A DNA stretch of 64,000 nucleotides from Liolophura sinensis (GCF_032854445.1 NC_088303.1:33087265-33151264), one strand, 5' to 3'; counted from the stretch's first letter, positions 37,300-52,300 are shown. The notes: generated by a model not told the origin, from the letters alone. Translations and numbers: made by a program.

Positions 37300-37530
37300 T
37301 TGCATGCTTCCAGCGAGCTACAGCAGATATATACACACTTTAGTCTCTTTGGCTTACAGGCTAGTGTGCATTTCATTCTCTTAGGCTTACACGCCACCTT
37401 TAACTTACACACTTCAGTGGCTTTAGCTTACAAACTCGCGTGTACTTCAAGTCTCCTAAGCTTACAAACTAGCTTCAGCGCACACTTCCTCAGTCTCTTG
37501 GCTTATTAGCCAGCTTCCGCACACTCTTCC
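37300..37530. repeat. Degenerate tandem repeat, about 40-bp unit
   Basis: Five or six diverged copies around CAGTCTCTTGGCTTACAAAC followed by TAGTGTGCACTTC. Intergenic. Confidence 0.5.
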
Positions 37531-38769
37531 TCACTCAATGACATGCCTCATCGGCTCGAACCCTTTCGACCACACAACAGTTTCAATGTAATGCTATACT
37601 TCTCCAGTCGACTACACACACATTTTTATCAGTCTGTCCATCCGTTAATCTAAGACATATTTTTTTCTGTGCATCGGGAGACCTGAATACACACTTCATC
37701 TGATCTGGTCTTAATTTACATGTGCGCACATAGTTTGAAAACTTTATTACTTCTGCCACAAATGACATTTCACGTTGGGTATGAGGTCAGCAATGTTATT
37801 TTTATGAATTAACCAACACTTGCTTTGAAACTTGAAGGTGTGCATTTCCTTGTTTTATACTATTATTGTCATATATACATATGTGACGACTCAATGCCAT
37901 AAAATATCAGCTGCATTGGTCCAAAGTACAAACAGGACCAATTTACATAAATTAGGCTACAAAATGCTGTTACGAGTCCCAATGAAATATGGCACTCTAC
38001 ATAACACGAATCATTGAAATACATATGGGATAACACAAAAACAGATATACAAATATGGCATCAAAGAGGAAATGCAGAATGAAAAAGTCAACTATTTAGC
38101 TGAGTACAAGTTGTCTTGTCTTGCCAGGTCAGTTAGTGAGTTGGACGTGTCATGGAGGGGGTTTGAGGGCTAAAGTGTTTGATTAGGACATCCCACAAGC
38201 TTTGATCACTTCATTCTACTTTGCTAATGCAATTCTGTATATGGAAAAACATTAATCCACTCATGATTTTACAGACCTACAACGCAAGGAAACTACTAAA
38301 ACCTGGGGCAAATTTACAAACTAAAGAAAGTGGGCACATGCAGTGAAAGGAATTTACAACAGGTGTTGCTGTTGCATTTTTCAAAAATATATTCAAACAG
38401 AGAAATGACATTTTAACTTCAGACTAGTTTTACTTCACAAAACTAACTAAACTAAACAAAACATTAGAATAATATCCTAAATACTCTTTATTTTATACAC
38501 ACCATGTATACAACGATGTTAGACTGAAATTATCATCTCTTGGCTTGAAATGCAGCGCTTTACGTGTTATGTCTGAATAAAGAGGCCGTTCCTGGGAAGT
38601 GTTTAAAATGTGGGAAGTGTTAAAATGTGGAAAGCAAAACCAAAGAATTTCCAAAACTGTGACTACATTAACCACCGTTCACTTTTAAACACACCAGCTC
38701 CTGATGTACATCTGGCAAGATTTAGCTTCACCTTTTCTTCCCAATTTTTTTTGTCCTCACATCTACCTG

Positions 38770-39240
38770 TCTGTTTAATGGATTTTCTTACCAGTTATCT
38801 TCCCTTTCGACTACCTCAATGCCCACTTGCCCATTTAATGGGTTAACCCACGAGTTAGCATTCCTTTCAGATAGCTCAATAATTATCTGTTTATTTAAGG
38901 GGTTTTATCAACGGTTATCCTTCCTTTTACCAAGCTCAGTGTATGCCTGCCTATTTAATGGATTAACCCATAAGTAATCTTTCCTTTCAGCTAGCTCAAT
39001 GTCTGGCAGAGTATTTCATGTGTTTACCCACAAATTATCTTTTCAGCTAATCCAATGTCCACAAGTTATATTTTCAGCTAATCCAATGTCTGCTAGTTTA
39101 TTTAATGGGTTTATCCACAAATTATCTTTTCAGCTAATCCAATGTCCACAAGTTATATTTTCAGCTAATCCAATGTCTGCTAGTTTATTTTATGGGTTTA
39201 TCCACAAGTTATCTTTCCTTTCAGCTTACTGAATGTCTAC
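38770..39240. repeat. Tandem repeat, about 56-bp unit
   Basis: Copies of CAGCTAATCCAATGTCTGCT, then AGTTTATTTAATGGGTTTAT and CCACAAATTATCTTTT. The two central copies are near identical and the outer ones diverged. Lies 1.1-1.5 kb past the HSF1 stop. Confidence 0.8.
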
Positions 39241-40320
39241 CAATCTACTTAATGGTTTTTCCAACCATCTTGTATCATGGTCACTTTTGCGGGGCAATTT
39301 TCCATGTACCTGTAATAAGATCCTCGCCACACTGTTGTGCGTGTCCAGCATGAGATTCTGCATATCATTAAAAACACAGACCACAATCAAGAACGCGCTA
39401 GTTATCAGAATTAATACTACACCCATACAACAGTGTAGCACATACAGTTTAACAGGATTAAATCAAGTCCTGTGAAACAGACAGGGGCGTTCTTTTGATC
39501 ACCCCTATACAGCATATCATATAATGCTAGGGACTAAAGTTATGCATCCGCATGCGAGTTACAGGCATGTGGGGTGTATGTGTATATATATATATATATG
39601 TGTGTGTGTGTCGGTGTTTTGTACATGTCGTGTTAATATAATGGATAAAACATGTCGTAATGTTTGGTAACATGGAAAAAGGGTTGTAACTCTGTATATC
39701 ATAGCCCAAAGGGGTTGATTTCCCAAAGGGTAAGTCGCTGAAATTTTGTAACTATACTACAGGAGTCTGTGGGTAATGATACAGAGAAAAGGGCTATAAC
39801 TCTTGTGAGATTTGGCATGAAAGAATAATTCAGGTCTAATGCTACACTTGTGTATTTAAGCTGTACTGTGTCAAGAAATTTGGCCTGAAGAAGTCGGAAT
39901 TCCAAACAACAATAGTCACTAAAGATAAATTTCTTCTTGTTTGCTTCATGATATCATATCCATTAACATGAAAATATTTTATAACAAATATGCTATGATT
40001 TCCTTAACATACTTTCTTAATTTCTACCTGTTATTCAGATGTCATCAACTGCACCTTGGATGCTGCACTTCAATCAATTAAAGCTATTTACAGTAACGAT
40101 AATAAAACAATCCAGTAACATTTTAAGAGCTGCTGTCGAGGAAATGCATCTCCAATCCATCCCACAAAGTAGAAACAAACGTCACCCATTAACATCCCAC
40201 CTGAAGATCACAAAGACGAACTCCATCACACACCCAATGCTTGTTTATTTACAGATCACAATGAGGGTGCCAAGAGTGTGGATACCTGGCAGGAGGGTAT
40301 CGAGTGGGGGTGTCGATGTG

Positions 40321-43300
40321 CTAGTCCAAATCATCCGCGCTGACCCCTGGATCAGGTAGGTTCAGTTTGAATTCCGAATTATCCTCCGCCGGCATTGGCG
40401 TGTTGAGGACCATGTCAAAGTCTATAAAGGGCTGGGTAGAGCCGAGGACATCACTGGAGTTGGGGAGGAGATTGTCGCTGTCATCTGCAAGGTCCAGTAG
40501 CGAGGGCACATCATCCAGTGGTGTGTACTGGACCAGCTCATTGCCTGAGGGGGGAGGAAAAGAGGACAGGTTTGAGAGGGATATACAACTGTCATGTTGA
40601 TGAATACAGCTTGTCTGTCAGAAAATGGGACATGACCCTGTCAGACAGAAGCCTGTAAACAAGTAGTTGACATCTTTTTTTTTTAACACACCCATCTGAG
40701 AATTTGGTAAGACCCATGTTATATTTAATATGGTTAGCATGGTTAACTTACCCACTGGCTGCTCTGGGACTTGTAATGATGATGTGGAAGGTGATGCATG
40801 ATCCTTTGTCTGTAATCAGAGCAAATACTATTAAAATTACATGTTTAATATCCAACAAATTACTGCAAAGTGTTATCAATAAATAATATCCTCACTCCTC
40901 AACCTTTTTTCTGCATGAAATAGCTACTTTCAGGGCTTCACAAAACGTATAATTTTATCAGTTTACACAGAATGCCTGCAAAAAGGTTGAATTACAGTTG
41001 TAAAATACAGCAAATATCTTCATCAATATTAAATAACATTCCTTGATTTATTTGTTTATTTGATTGTTGTATTACGTCATACTCAGGAATATTTCAGTTT
41101 CAGCAACCGCATTGGTAAGAGGCTAATGGGTCACCGTGCTGTGCAAGCAGGCTAACGACTCAGCTACGAAAAACTCAGTACATTCAAACAGAAAACATTT
41201 CACTACTGACTTTCTTTTTCTTTATGCAGCTGCTTTTACCACAACAAAACCACATAACTTTCTTTTTTTTTTCGTATTTTATGATTTGGAATGTACACAC
41301 TACCAGAGGGAGTTTCTCTATTTCATTTAATAGCTCTATTAGCTTTGATTTGACTGCAAATAAACATCCTGAACGTTGCTCCTCTTGGACCCATGATTCC
41401 TAAATATTAACAATTTCAAATTTCTTAGCTCTTTCCAGGTCCAGAATTCACACTCAATAGGAAACTTGGAATAAATCTTTAACAGTTATACAAGTTTAAG
41501 AAAATGTAAAAGAGTCATAATTTTTATTAGTAGAACTTCCACATAAAGCTGTGCATCAGGGAATACAACAGAGAATTTGAAGGCAAAGACCTCTCCAAAT
41601 CAAAATATGGATCACTTAACAGACCACTTAAAACTATGCATAAATATACTTTCATTTATTTTTTCAGATTTTCATTCAAACATTTGAATTCTAAGGTAGG
41701 CTTTAAGGCCCATACTATCAGAGTTTAGGAAATCTGATGTCACAGGAAGTTTTTCCAACGTTAATCAAGTTTAAAACAATTTAAAACTATCAGTACAAAG
41801 AGATTAAAATAAAACCAGCAGAACTGGGCAAATGTGTTAAACTTTAGATGTAGACTAGTCCATAAATACACTATTCGTCCTCCTCATCACAACGTTGTTG
41901 ATGGGGGACAAATCCGCCTACAGTGTGATAAGTAAAGCGCATTGTATGAAGTTTGTTAGCTACTGAGTCTGAGACATGCGTAAGATGTTTTACAGGCATA
42001 TTTGTAAAGCCAAATCAGTATGATAACTAAACTTTTGAGTCCAAAATATTAGCAAAATCATAAAAGTTTTCTCCACAGGCATGACAGGAACAAAAACCTC
42101 ATGAAAAATCTGACCCATTGAGTCACGAGTTGTAATAAAGCGTGTTATAACGAGGAAGAGGTACACTGCCACATGTATGTGGCCTAAGTACATTACTTAC
42201 CTCATTGGTGCCTAGTGGAGAGAGCGGGGAATCTACATCAAACAACTGAAGAAAAAAACAGACAGGTGTATCAGCCTTAAATGCAACAGGTGAAACAAAT
42301 ACAGGTAGGATCACTGGAAAAAAGTGCTAGAATTGAGACCAAAATATCTGGAGTAAAAATATGAATTTAGAGTAAGTTTCTGAAGTTACCCCAAAACACA
42401 AATGTCAAACATCTGTAGTGAAAATACGAATTTAGAGTCAGTTTCTGAAGTTACCCCAAAACATAAATGTCAAACATCTGTAGTGAAAATACGAATTTAG
42501 AGTCAGTTTCTGAAGTTACCCCAAAACACAAATGTCAAACATCTGTAGTGAAAATACGAATTTAGAGTAAGTTTCTGAATTTAGCCAAAACACAAATGTC
42601 AAACATCTGTAGTGAAAATACAGATTCAAAGTTAGTTATTGAATTTAGCCCAAAACACAAATGTCAAACATCTGGAGTGAAAATACAGTTTCAGAATGAA
42701 ACAGAAGCCAGCCCAAAACATCAGTTAAACATTAGGAACTACACTGTTCACAGATTTTAGAAATTTTCCGTGGACAAATAAAAGAGTTGGGATCAGAAGT
42801 ATCATTTAAAAGCCCTTAAAAGCACTAAACTCAAGGTGAAATACAGAAGTTTTGTAAGCCTTTTTGCATCACATTTTGAATGGCACGGACACATTTACAT
42901 TCGCTTTAAACTTCCAGCTTTAAAATGAGTGGTTGACACTAGCCGGACCAGTGCTTTCCCAAACTAACCCATCCCTTTGTACTCACCCCCATCAGAAGAT
43001 TTGGGTCCAGGTTATAGGTTGGGCTTCCGAGAATATCCTTCAGGTTGTTGATGTCCATCTGAATGTCTTCAAGGTGGTTGGACATCTCCAGGCTGAAAAC
43101 GAACCAGATCAAAACATCAGACAAGCTGAAGCCCACGAAAGCTTAGTGTGACACCCACTACTGTGCCTCACCCTGGGTGGTGAGGAAGAGAGGCAGGACT
43201 TCTGATACACCCGTTTTTACCAGCAGTGGGCATTTCTAACATTACATTCAAGTACTTGAAAGCTTACCACCTTTTACTGGTACCCCATCAGGGTCAATTC

Positions 43301-46300
43301 CAGAAAAACAATTCTTACTTCAGTTAAAAATTTAAAACCTTTGTCACTGTGCTAAATTTTCGGTCATGGAAGTTGAAAATTTTGAATCTTTTTGAATAAA
43401 GATAACATTGATGAGGTGGTCTCAATTTCAACTCACAGGGTCAAAAAAAAAACATTAAGTCCACAATCCTATTTCATATCGTTTCATATCCCTCCCCCCC
43501 CCCCCCCCCCTCATGACTAAGATGCAGGCTTTGCTTGATTGTGGGAGTTCTATTGATCTGAGAAAGGCTTTTTTTTGAGATTTATTTGGAAGATAACATT
43601 TTATCCTCCTGAGAAAAAATGTATGTTTCAGCACCAAAAATAGTGTTTTTTTTAGCCTCTAAAAATGCACTCCATAAGGTGAAATTTCAGGTCATTTTCC
43701 AGGTAATGTAATGGTTTTTCACACATCTCCCCCAAAGGTCCCCCCCCCCCCACACACAAAACCTCATCCTTACTAAATAGCCTGACCAGAAATGTGAAAT
43801 CTTGAGACAAAAAAGAAAAACAAACTAATTTTGAATTATGGCACAGCGATAAAAATCTGGATGTACCAGAAATCCTGGACAACTCGTCCTACAGCCAGCT
43901 CTCAACCACAAAAGCTTTACATGGCAAATTTCTGGTTTTCACAATGATAACGACGAACGCGTATGAAGAACGATCTAGGTCCACGGAAATAATTACCACA
44001 TTTCAGGAGGCACAGGGTGATGAGGAGGTAAAGACTCTGTCTTGTAAAAGCTAAAACACGAAAACATCGCAAAGGTCAAATAATAAAGGTCACCTTCATA
44101 TATGCCACCTCGCATATCCAGCAACTATATGTATGTACTTAAACGCTATGAACGTGACATATCTAGCTACATGCATAGAGTCACCCTGGATATGATCCGA
44201 CCACTTCCATAACCACAACCAAGTGCATGTAAACATTATGCATTATGAATGCCACATGCCTGTATGTTAGAGGATTCTTTGTAATTTCAAAGTATCAGGT
44301 CGAATCTTTCAACTTTAACAGAATTCCTGCCATTTCCTCTATTATCATTCCATGAGACACTGAACACATCCTACTCTTTTGTCGACCTGAACTTGGAATA
44401 TACGTTGAACTTTCTTTGACTTTAGAACAGGAAAATTAATACAGCAATATATATATACATATTATATATATATATATACATACATATATATATATATGTA
44501 TATATATTATATATATATATTTATATACAGTGTAGCCTCGTTATAGTGCACTGCTTTGGGGACAGGTTCCTGAGCGTGTTACAGGCTACCTCGTGCTATA
44601 ATGAAATCACCTTGGGATCCAGTATATACGGCTACAGTCTATCTTACAGGTCAGGATTTTGATATCAAAAGAAGTTTTATCAATGCAAAATATGTTTTGT
44701 CAAAGGCGTTCTTATTGTTAGTTTAAGAAGTTAGCCTCGTATCACCGTAATCACAGGCCTGAGCTGATCTGAACTCCACAAGCTGAATTCAAATAACATA
44801 GTTTCAGTCACTTTATTTTCAAATAAAAACAGCTACAACGCATTTGGTATCCAATTCGTCCATGTCTACTTATATCAGAAGTAACTCATGGAACTTACAA
44901 GCCTCAGATTCAAAATGGCGGACTGCAGACGACTGCTAATCCGATCACGTTACCATGTTATAATTACTGCACAAAAAAAAAAAGACAATGTTCACCATTT
45001 TAATGTATACCATGCTAAATCAATGTCTTAAATGAAGGAAAGAGGAAAAAAATTTTTAAACACTTGAGTGAGTTCATCTCAACTCTTGCATGTCAGCATG
45101 CCATGCCCTGCATGGAGGTATATATGGAAGGAGGAACAACTCGCCCAGTAAGTCCAGCAGGCCAGCCAGACACACCTGCTGTGTCTTTGAATGATCTCTC
45201 CCGTGGCGCTGGGTTTGATGTCCAATGTATGATACAGTGCCACACAGGGCGTCCACGAGCGGAGCTTAGGATGAGCTACCCCAAAAAGGATTCCATCATG
45301 CGCGCTTATTTTGAGTAAAAAGCGTCAACTCTAAATTCAGCACACAACAAAGATGTAGTAAAGTCTTATTTGTGCGTCTAAGTGGACAGTTTAATCACAT
45401 TTATAGGACTATTGTATCAGAAGTTATAGTATGTAAAGGACAGCGATATTTACTGAGGAATCAGCAACACTTTTTATTTTTTTCATTATTTTCCGGCATA
45501 CACAGTGCGATACAATTATGTTTGCAGATAGCATTAGTTTGTGCCTTTTACCTGGTCTTGACAGATTATTGGCCCCGGAGATCATTTTTTTTTTAAAGGA
45601 TGACTGAAAATAAGCAATTTCTTAACAAGTTTGATTTTTGAAAAACACTACATTCCTGTATTTCTCGAAAAACAAGAAGAGTGGTGAATTGAAATGGAAT
45701 ATGGTCAAATCCAACTCCCATTGGACAGGAATGTCATCCCTGTTTAAACCTCCACAGTCATAGTATATGTATTAGCCTTCCTCCCCGGCCGTACGTGGGA
45801 AAGTCTGGCAACAACCTGCGGAAGGTCGTGGGTTTCCCCCGGGCTCTGCCCGGTTTCCACCCACCTTAAAGCTGACCGTCGTAGTATAAGTGAAATATTC
45901 TTGAATACGGCGTAAAACACAAATCAAATAAATAAAATAAATATGTATTGGTGGCATGTTGCATTATGATTATTCAAAAATGGCTCTTTATGGTGAAATG
46001 GGACAAGGGAATTCTAATTAACAGCATGAAGTTGAGTTTTCTCTGTGATGTAACAAATTAGAAACTGTTGTCTTTATGAGACATACAAACCATGGATCTG
46101 CGGTCATTACTAATCAACTACCGACAACATGTGCTTGTTTATAATGTTATTTACTTTTAAATATGATATTCCCAAGGAAATTGGCAAATTGGTTTGACAT
46201 TCATTCTGTTGTTCTGAATTTATTATTCACCAGCTGAACAGGGTGGCTCTGTTGTGAGCAAGCCACATTTTAAGTACCTTTTGCCCCAGGTGTCAAAAGC

Positions 46301-49300
46301 TGCGATAGTCTCACAAGCACATGCGCGAGGACCCGCCACGTGGCAGACAACCTAATCCCCTGTAAAAACAAAGTCCTGGCTGTGTCGGTAGCGTACAATG
46401 AACACTTTGATGAGCCTGAGTTGTTCCCCCTTCGATATATACCTCCACACTCCCTGCAGTTTCACCCCTCGCTTTATAACCATTCATTTTAAGTTATAAG
46501 CATGTTATGAAAGTGTACAAACATTACTCCATTCATGAAGTATGCCTATCACAGTGAGCAAAAGGTATTCTGCATTGCTGACAAAGCCACATACAAGTGG
46601 AAGTAATGCAGCGCGACAACAACGCCACACTGGCGTTTGGAATCAAACTCACTCGCAAGGAAATGTAACCAGTTACAACCTCGTCCATTACTCATAGAAA
46701 AATCCATTTCTTTTTGCTTATACACATGGTTCACACCAACAGGAGGAAATGAAGCAAATGATGTTGCAGGATTTACGTATATTTCTTTGAAAAGTCTTTA
46801 TTCGTCTGCAGTTTTAGCTGTTCTCTCACAAAAGTACATCACAGAGTTTTGGAGGACACGATTTGGGTCGTGTTATATCCGATTGTGCGCTATATCGAGG
46901 CGTCTTATAGCGAGGCTACACTATATGTACATACAAAAACTATTACAGGCAGAAATCAAATACAATACAACAAAAATATATCTGAATTTTCAAAAAAAAC
47001 ATAAAAGTCACAAATAAGAAATCACTACTGTCATGCACAACTTGGAAGCACTGCTTAAACTTGAATAATTAACAAAAAGCCAATATTACTCCGTTAACTC
47101 AACTAAAAACATGTATTTCTTTTCCTTGTCACATCACTTCACACCACACGCACATAGCAATGCAAGCCAGACAATACATGAAAGGACTCATGTTGCCGCA
47201 CCAGTTATCTCCCCTGATTAACTCCACAATACACTTGTGCCCACAAGTATTTGTGATAGCATTCTATTTCTCAGAATCACTTTGCTGCCATATCCACGGA
47301 TAAGCTTCACAAACTAAAGTGGCGGCTTGGAATTTCTGAATTATGAACAGCGTTCCATGTTGTGTGAGAGTTACCAAAATAGAGTTGCTACTTCAGCAGA
47401 CTGGACACTTACGGTTATGTTCCAACACTGAATACAGTAAATGACCTTCAGGAAATTTCGCCTATGATTAACGGCCACATCTTGTGTGAATCTCAGAAAT
47501 TCTATTGATCTCAGAATGGTTCATTGATGTTTAATCAGATGGTAGGATTATATCCTACTAGAAAAATATAAATTTGAGGATCAGAGATCATATTCAAGGA
47601 CATTTTTTAACCTCCCAAAATGCAATTTTTTAGGGAAAATTTATTTAATCATTTATCTACAGCATTTTCTCTTGCATTTAAAGCTGCACTTTTGGGGCAA
47701 AAAATTAGATCGTTTTTAAACCCTGTCTAGATCTATGCCTATAGGATGCTCTCTTTATGCATCTTTATCAAGTGACAAATCTCCCTTGGCTCCTTCCACA
47801 CAACTCACCTGGGGTCACTAAATCGGGGCAGTGAATTGGTGTTAGGCTGAGGGTTAGGGTGGGTGTGGCTGACCGAGACTTGATGGGTGTGGTTGAGCGG
47901 GATCTGACGGGAGAGTCAGGCACCTGAATACACGGAACAGACTGTACAGGCACAGGGGCACTGTTAGATGTAGAACTGGACTGGTCTGTGGACTGCTGAC
48001 AGAAAAATCAAGAAAAATTAAAAACGATCCTCTTGAAAATAAATACACAATTTTCATCAGTGAAATATTTATCTGACTGGAGTTATACTTAACAATATTT
48101 CACACGTAAAATGTACGATGGCAGCCAGCATTAGAGTGTGAGGAAACCACACAGAGCCTGGCAGAAACCCACAACTATCTCCAGGTCGCTGACAGATCTT
48201 CCCATGTACGGCCAGAGAGAAAGTCAGCATGAGCTAGGCCCACTTGTACGAAGCCCACTTTAATTTATGAGCATGTAATGGCCATGGTGATGTAATGTCT
48301 ACACAGCTGGTTGCTATGGTAGTTACATGCTCATAACATTAAGTGGGCTTCATACAAGCAGGTCCTGAACTTGACCTCACAGCGATTGCACTGGTGAGAG
48401 GCTCCTGGGTCACTGTGCTGGGCTACTATGCTAACCATTAGGCCATTGAGACGGTCATCAATGAAATACATTAATTTTGATTTTTTTTTCAAGAGTTCTT
48501 TTCACTCTTAGCTGGGCAGTCAATTGCCATGTCCACTGCCAGGATTGAACCTGCACCTCATGGGTACCAGTGACTCAAAGACAAGTGTCTGAAAACCACT
48601 TTCTTAAAACGGTTCAGAAAACTTTCAGCAATTATGTCATACCAACAAGAGATAGATTCAACACTGCCAGCTCACTGGGATACAATTGTTATGAGTACAA
48701 CACCTAAGCTGAAAGACCCAGGTTGTGCTGACAATACCAGTACAGTACTGCCTTAATTCCTCGACCTTTTCACACAAGAAAGCAACTTTCAATGAAATTC
48801 ATGCACCTTTTCGATTTGATTTCTTGGAGATGATTTATCAATTTTACTGCTACACAAAAGTACAATGTCATAGCTCACAGAACAATGCTCTCTGAATATG
48901 CATTAGTACTGCAAAAAGGTTGAAGAATGACATATACAGTATAGCCTCGCTATAGCGCACCATTTGGGTGGGGGGGACAGGTTCCCGGGTGTGTTATAGG
49001 TTACCTCACACTATAATAAATTAACCACTACAGTTCATGATTCTGAACTAGTATCCAACCGCCTAAAAGTTTTCATGTATAAAACACAAGCATCTCAGCA
49101 CCACCCTACCAGTCACAACCCGCGAAGCTACATGTACAATGGTATTGCGTAGTCACGGGCCTAGGCTGATCTATCAATCTCAGGCATGTTAACCATTTCT
49201 CAAACTCTAACATCTGGGTGAGTTCATCGCATTTCTGACATGGCAAAATGCATGTAAGCCAAATCTAACTCTTTGCAGTTTCATATCTTGCTTTATAGCC

Positions 49301-52300
49301 CTTCAACAATCTCAATAAAGTTATTGGCATTTACTGAAAGCATACAAAAATAGCCCCAACCCCCCTCCCCTTCCCCCATCTTCCACCCCACCCCACGTCA
49401 TTTCAGGGAAAATATTTAAAGTTTTCTCAAACCAGCAAACAATTTATGTCATTTTCCATATACACTTAATACTTATCGCAGGACGTATGTCCGCTGGGCT
49501 TTTGTTTGCAGGTTTTTGTCTGTTGAGGCCTTTGTTCGCACTCCCATAAAAATGATACCACTTTACAGTGAGGCTACACTGTACATGTATGGTAGTCATT
49601 AGAAGTAAACCTTTAAACACTGTAGTTGATGACAGAGATGAGCACTTACAGGAGTAACTGTGATGGTTGGGCTACTAATGTTACTGTTAGAAGGAGCTCC
49701 ATTATCCACTTCGCTCATGTTGAGGAAATCTGTCACATCATGAATAATCGGGCCAGACGAAGTAGGGGACGAAGATGATTGGGGCTGAAAGCATGAAATA
49801 ATTAAACTCAAGTCATTAATACAGGACAACCACAACAAATGGTGCCAGTGAACATGTGTTGGAGAGTGAACAAGTCTCGCAGAAGTACACAAATAAAATT
49901 GTACAGCACATCGCCTATAAATTCAAGGAACTTTTCACTCACTAATAGCCCTCTAGCACAAAATGTAGTGCAAAAAGGTGATTAGCGGGTGATAAGCCAT
50001 GTGAAGTTTTCTGTGAACTACTGTCAATCTCACAGAATATATGTCTATATGCTTGGGGTTATACATTGTACTTAACAACTTTTCAGTCAATATGACAACG
50101 AGGATTCAATAGGTGGGCTTACATATACTGTTTCTTCATGCGGCATGGCGTATCTATGACACCAAAGTAGTGCTGCCGCCACTGAAGTACCATGCCAAAG
50201 ACACCAGGCATGACACCTTCACCCAGTCACATAATATTGACACCTCTAAGAGGTTTTAACCTCTCACTGTGAGGCAGCAACAAGTACCATATTTCAGGTC
50301 TTTGGTTTGAGTTTATCACATAAAATTTTTCACAAAAACACATACAGGGTGTATAGTTGGTGAAAAAAATCATAAAATTAATGATGATTTACTGCATATG
50401 AACTTTTTTTTCTAAAAAAAAAAAATCATCTTTAAAGCCTCATTTTTGTTCTATTCTCAGTAAGTGGTGCACCAATCTACAACAGGAGCTTACACCTGTA
50501 AATCGTACCCCAAGCCCAAAATACATATCTCAACAGTTGCCGGTACACCATAAAACTTTTATTTATAGGGTTCAAAAGCTCACATTCCAATTTTTGACAG
50601 AAGCCAGATTTGGTTTTATGGAATAGGCCCCTTGAAATTATGTCAGCCTCTATACAGGCGATTCGGTGTGAGCACAAAACATCGGTCAGCCAACAGGCAA
50701 AATCACTCACAGAATCTATGTTGTATTCCGTAGGGGTCTCATCGATGCTGTAATCTTTTGAGAATTTGGGAGACTTGGCTGCCACCTGGCTGGCGTCCGG
50801 TAACATCAAGGGCATCTTTCTTTTGAGACCTGCCCGATGGCTTCCTCCCACCAAAGTAACAAGGAAGCCTATCAGCTACAAAAAACAAGGGGCAATTGGG
50901 GTTATTCATTTCCCTATAAAATTAGGTGTTTTGTGACATGCTGTACTTCTGAAGTACATACAGAAACTATTGATGAACGCTTAAATGATACATGAAATGC
51001 TTTGGTTTTAGTTCTTAGTGTGCAGTTTAACAGTGCATTAACAAATTTCAACCTTCTTTTCGGGGGGTAAAAATGACATCAAAGTATTGTTTTCTTAAGG
51101 CCCCAGCAGTCAGTCCGGAAATTAAGTACCTTGTAGTGGCGACCTCAACGATGATCCCCTTTTAAAAGTGGGGACAGACTAAACGAGGTGTGGGGGGGGG
51201 AGGGGGAGGGGGAGGGGTGCTAAGCTGGCCTGGCAAACCCCTGCAGTGTCTGAGTATATCAGCTTGCCTACACTGTCTATACATGTATATAGACGTACAT
51301 ACAGTCAGCCAACAAAAAAATCAGGTGCAATGTATATTAGCATACAGAGACCACTGAATGAAATGTCACTGAGTATACAATGGTATCAGTTTGAACCAAA
51401 AATCTACAATCTATTTGGGCATGACTGAGAGCGATCGCTCACCTTTCATCGAAAGGACTGCTATAAGGTGGATGAATCAAACAAAATGTGTTCTTCATTA
51501 TATTTTTGAAGTGTTTCTACAAATATACTAAATGATATCAATGAATGAATGCATGCTTGGTGTTTTAAGCCGTACTTAGCCATTTTTCAGTCATATGACA
51601 ATGAGAAAGCGTGTGTATGTACATTGTGTCTTCTTGTGACGGGGAGTCCAGGGCAAGGCTGCCTCCCTCAATTATCAGGGAGGATATTACACCAGACACC
51701 TCCCCTCAGTGTTGAGAGCCAAGTAAGGCAGCAACAAGTACCATTTTAATGTCAATGGTATGACCAGACCTGGGTTTGATCTCAGTCCTCCTGATTTCAA
51801 GGCAGAGGCTCTAACCATTTAGCCACCTAAGAGGGCCCCTAAAGAATATGAAGGAAATCTACACCCAACATCATCTGTGGATATACGTCAGTGATGTGTT
51901 TTTTCCAGGCGTCACACCAGGCAAAATGGAAACAGAAAACTTTTTTCTGTATTTATATTGCGAGAAATTTACATTTTTTTTTTTGAACAATTTAAAAAAA
52001 AAAAAAATACTCAGACTACCTTGACCCTGATTACTTAATCATGGATTTTAAGAGGCCAAGGTTTTGACACTTTTCTAGGTCAGTAAGTTTCCCAAAAAGG
52101 ACGACATACTTCAACTGGCCATACCTTGTTGATAATCTGCTGCTGTTTGGAGTGTTTTTGTCTCAGGTTGGCTACTTCTCGCCATAATGCTTCGTTCTCT
52201 CTGGAGCAAAAAATACCCACATCATTAATAAGTGATGTTAGGTTACACAAACATACACGTACATTATGGGCAAATAACGTCTGGATTACATGTATCAGGT

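Larger units (their letters stand above)
35481..40320. other. Intergenic region between the ERp29-domain gene and the HSF1 3' end
   Basis: Contains a third-family SINE (36240-36605), a family-A tail fragment (37187-37232) and two degenerate tandem arrays (37300-37530, 38770-39240). It should also contain the HSF1 3' UTR below 40321. No gene could be supported; a Cys-rich minus-strand frame at 35834-36079 has no splice or homology support. Confidence 0.5.

Noticed and set aside
45064-45318. 84-residue plus-strand frame inside the pogo-like element
   Set aside because: No DDE or helix-turn-helix motif; it does not look like a transposase piece or an HSF1 exon.
47407-47440. Candidate extra HSF1 exon before an ACTTAC (inverse GTAAGT) at 47407
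   Set aside because: The possible 15- or 33-base exons end in phase 1 and do not resolve the phase mismatch with exon 44050-43997.
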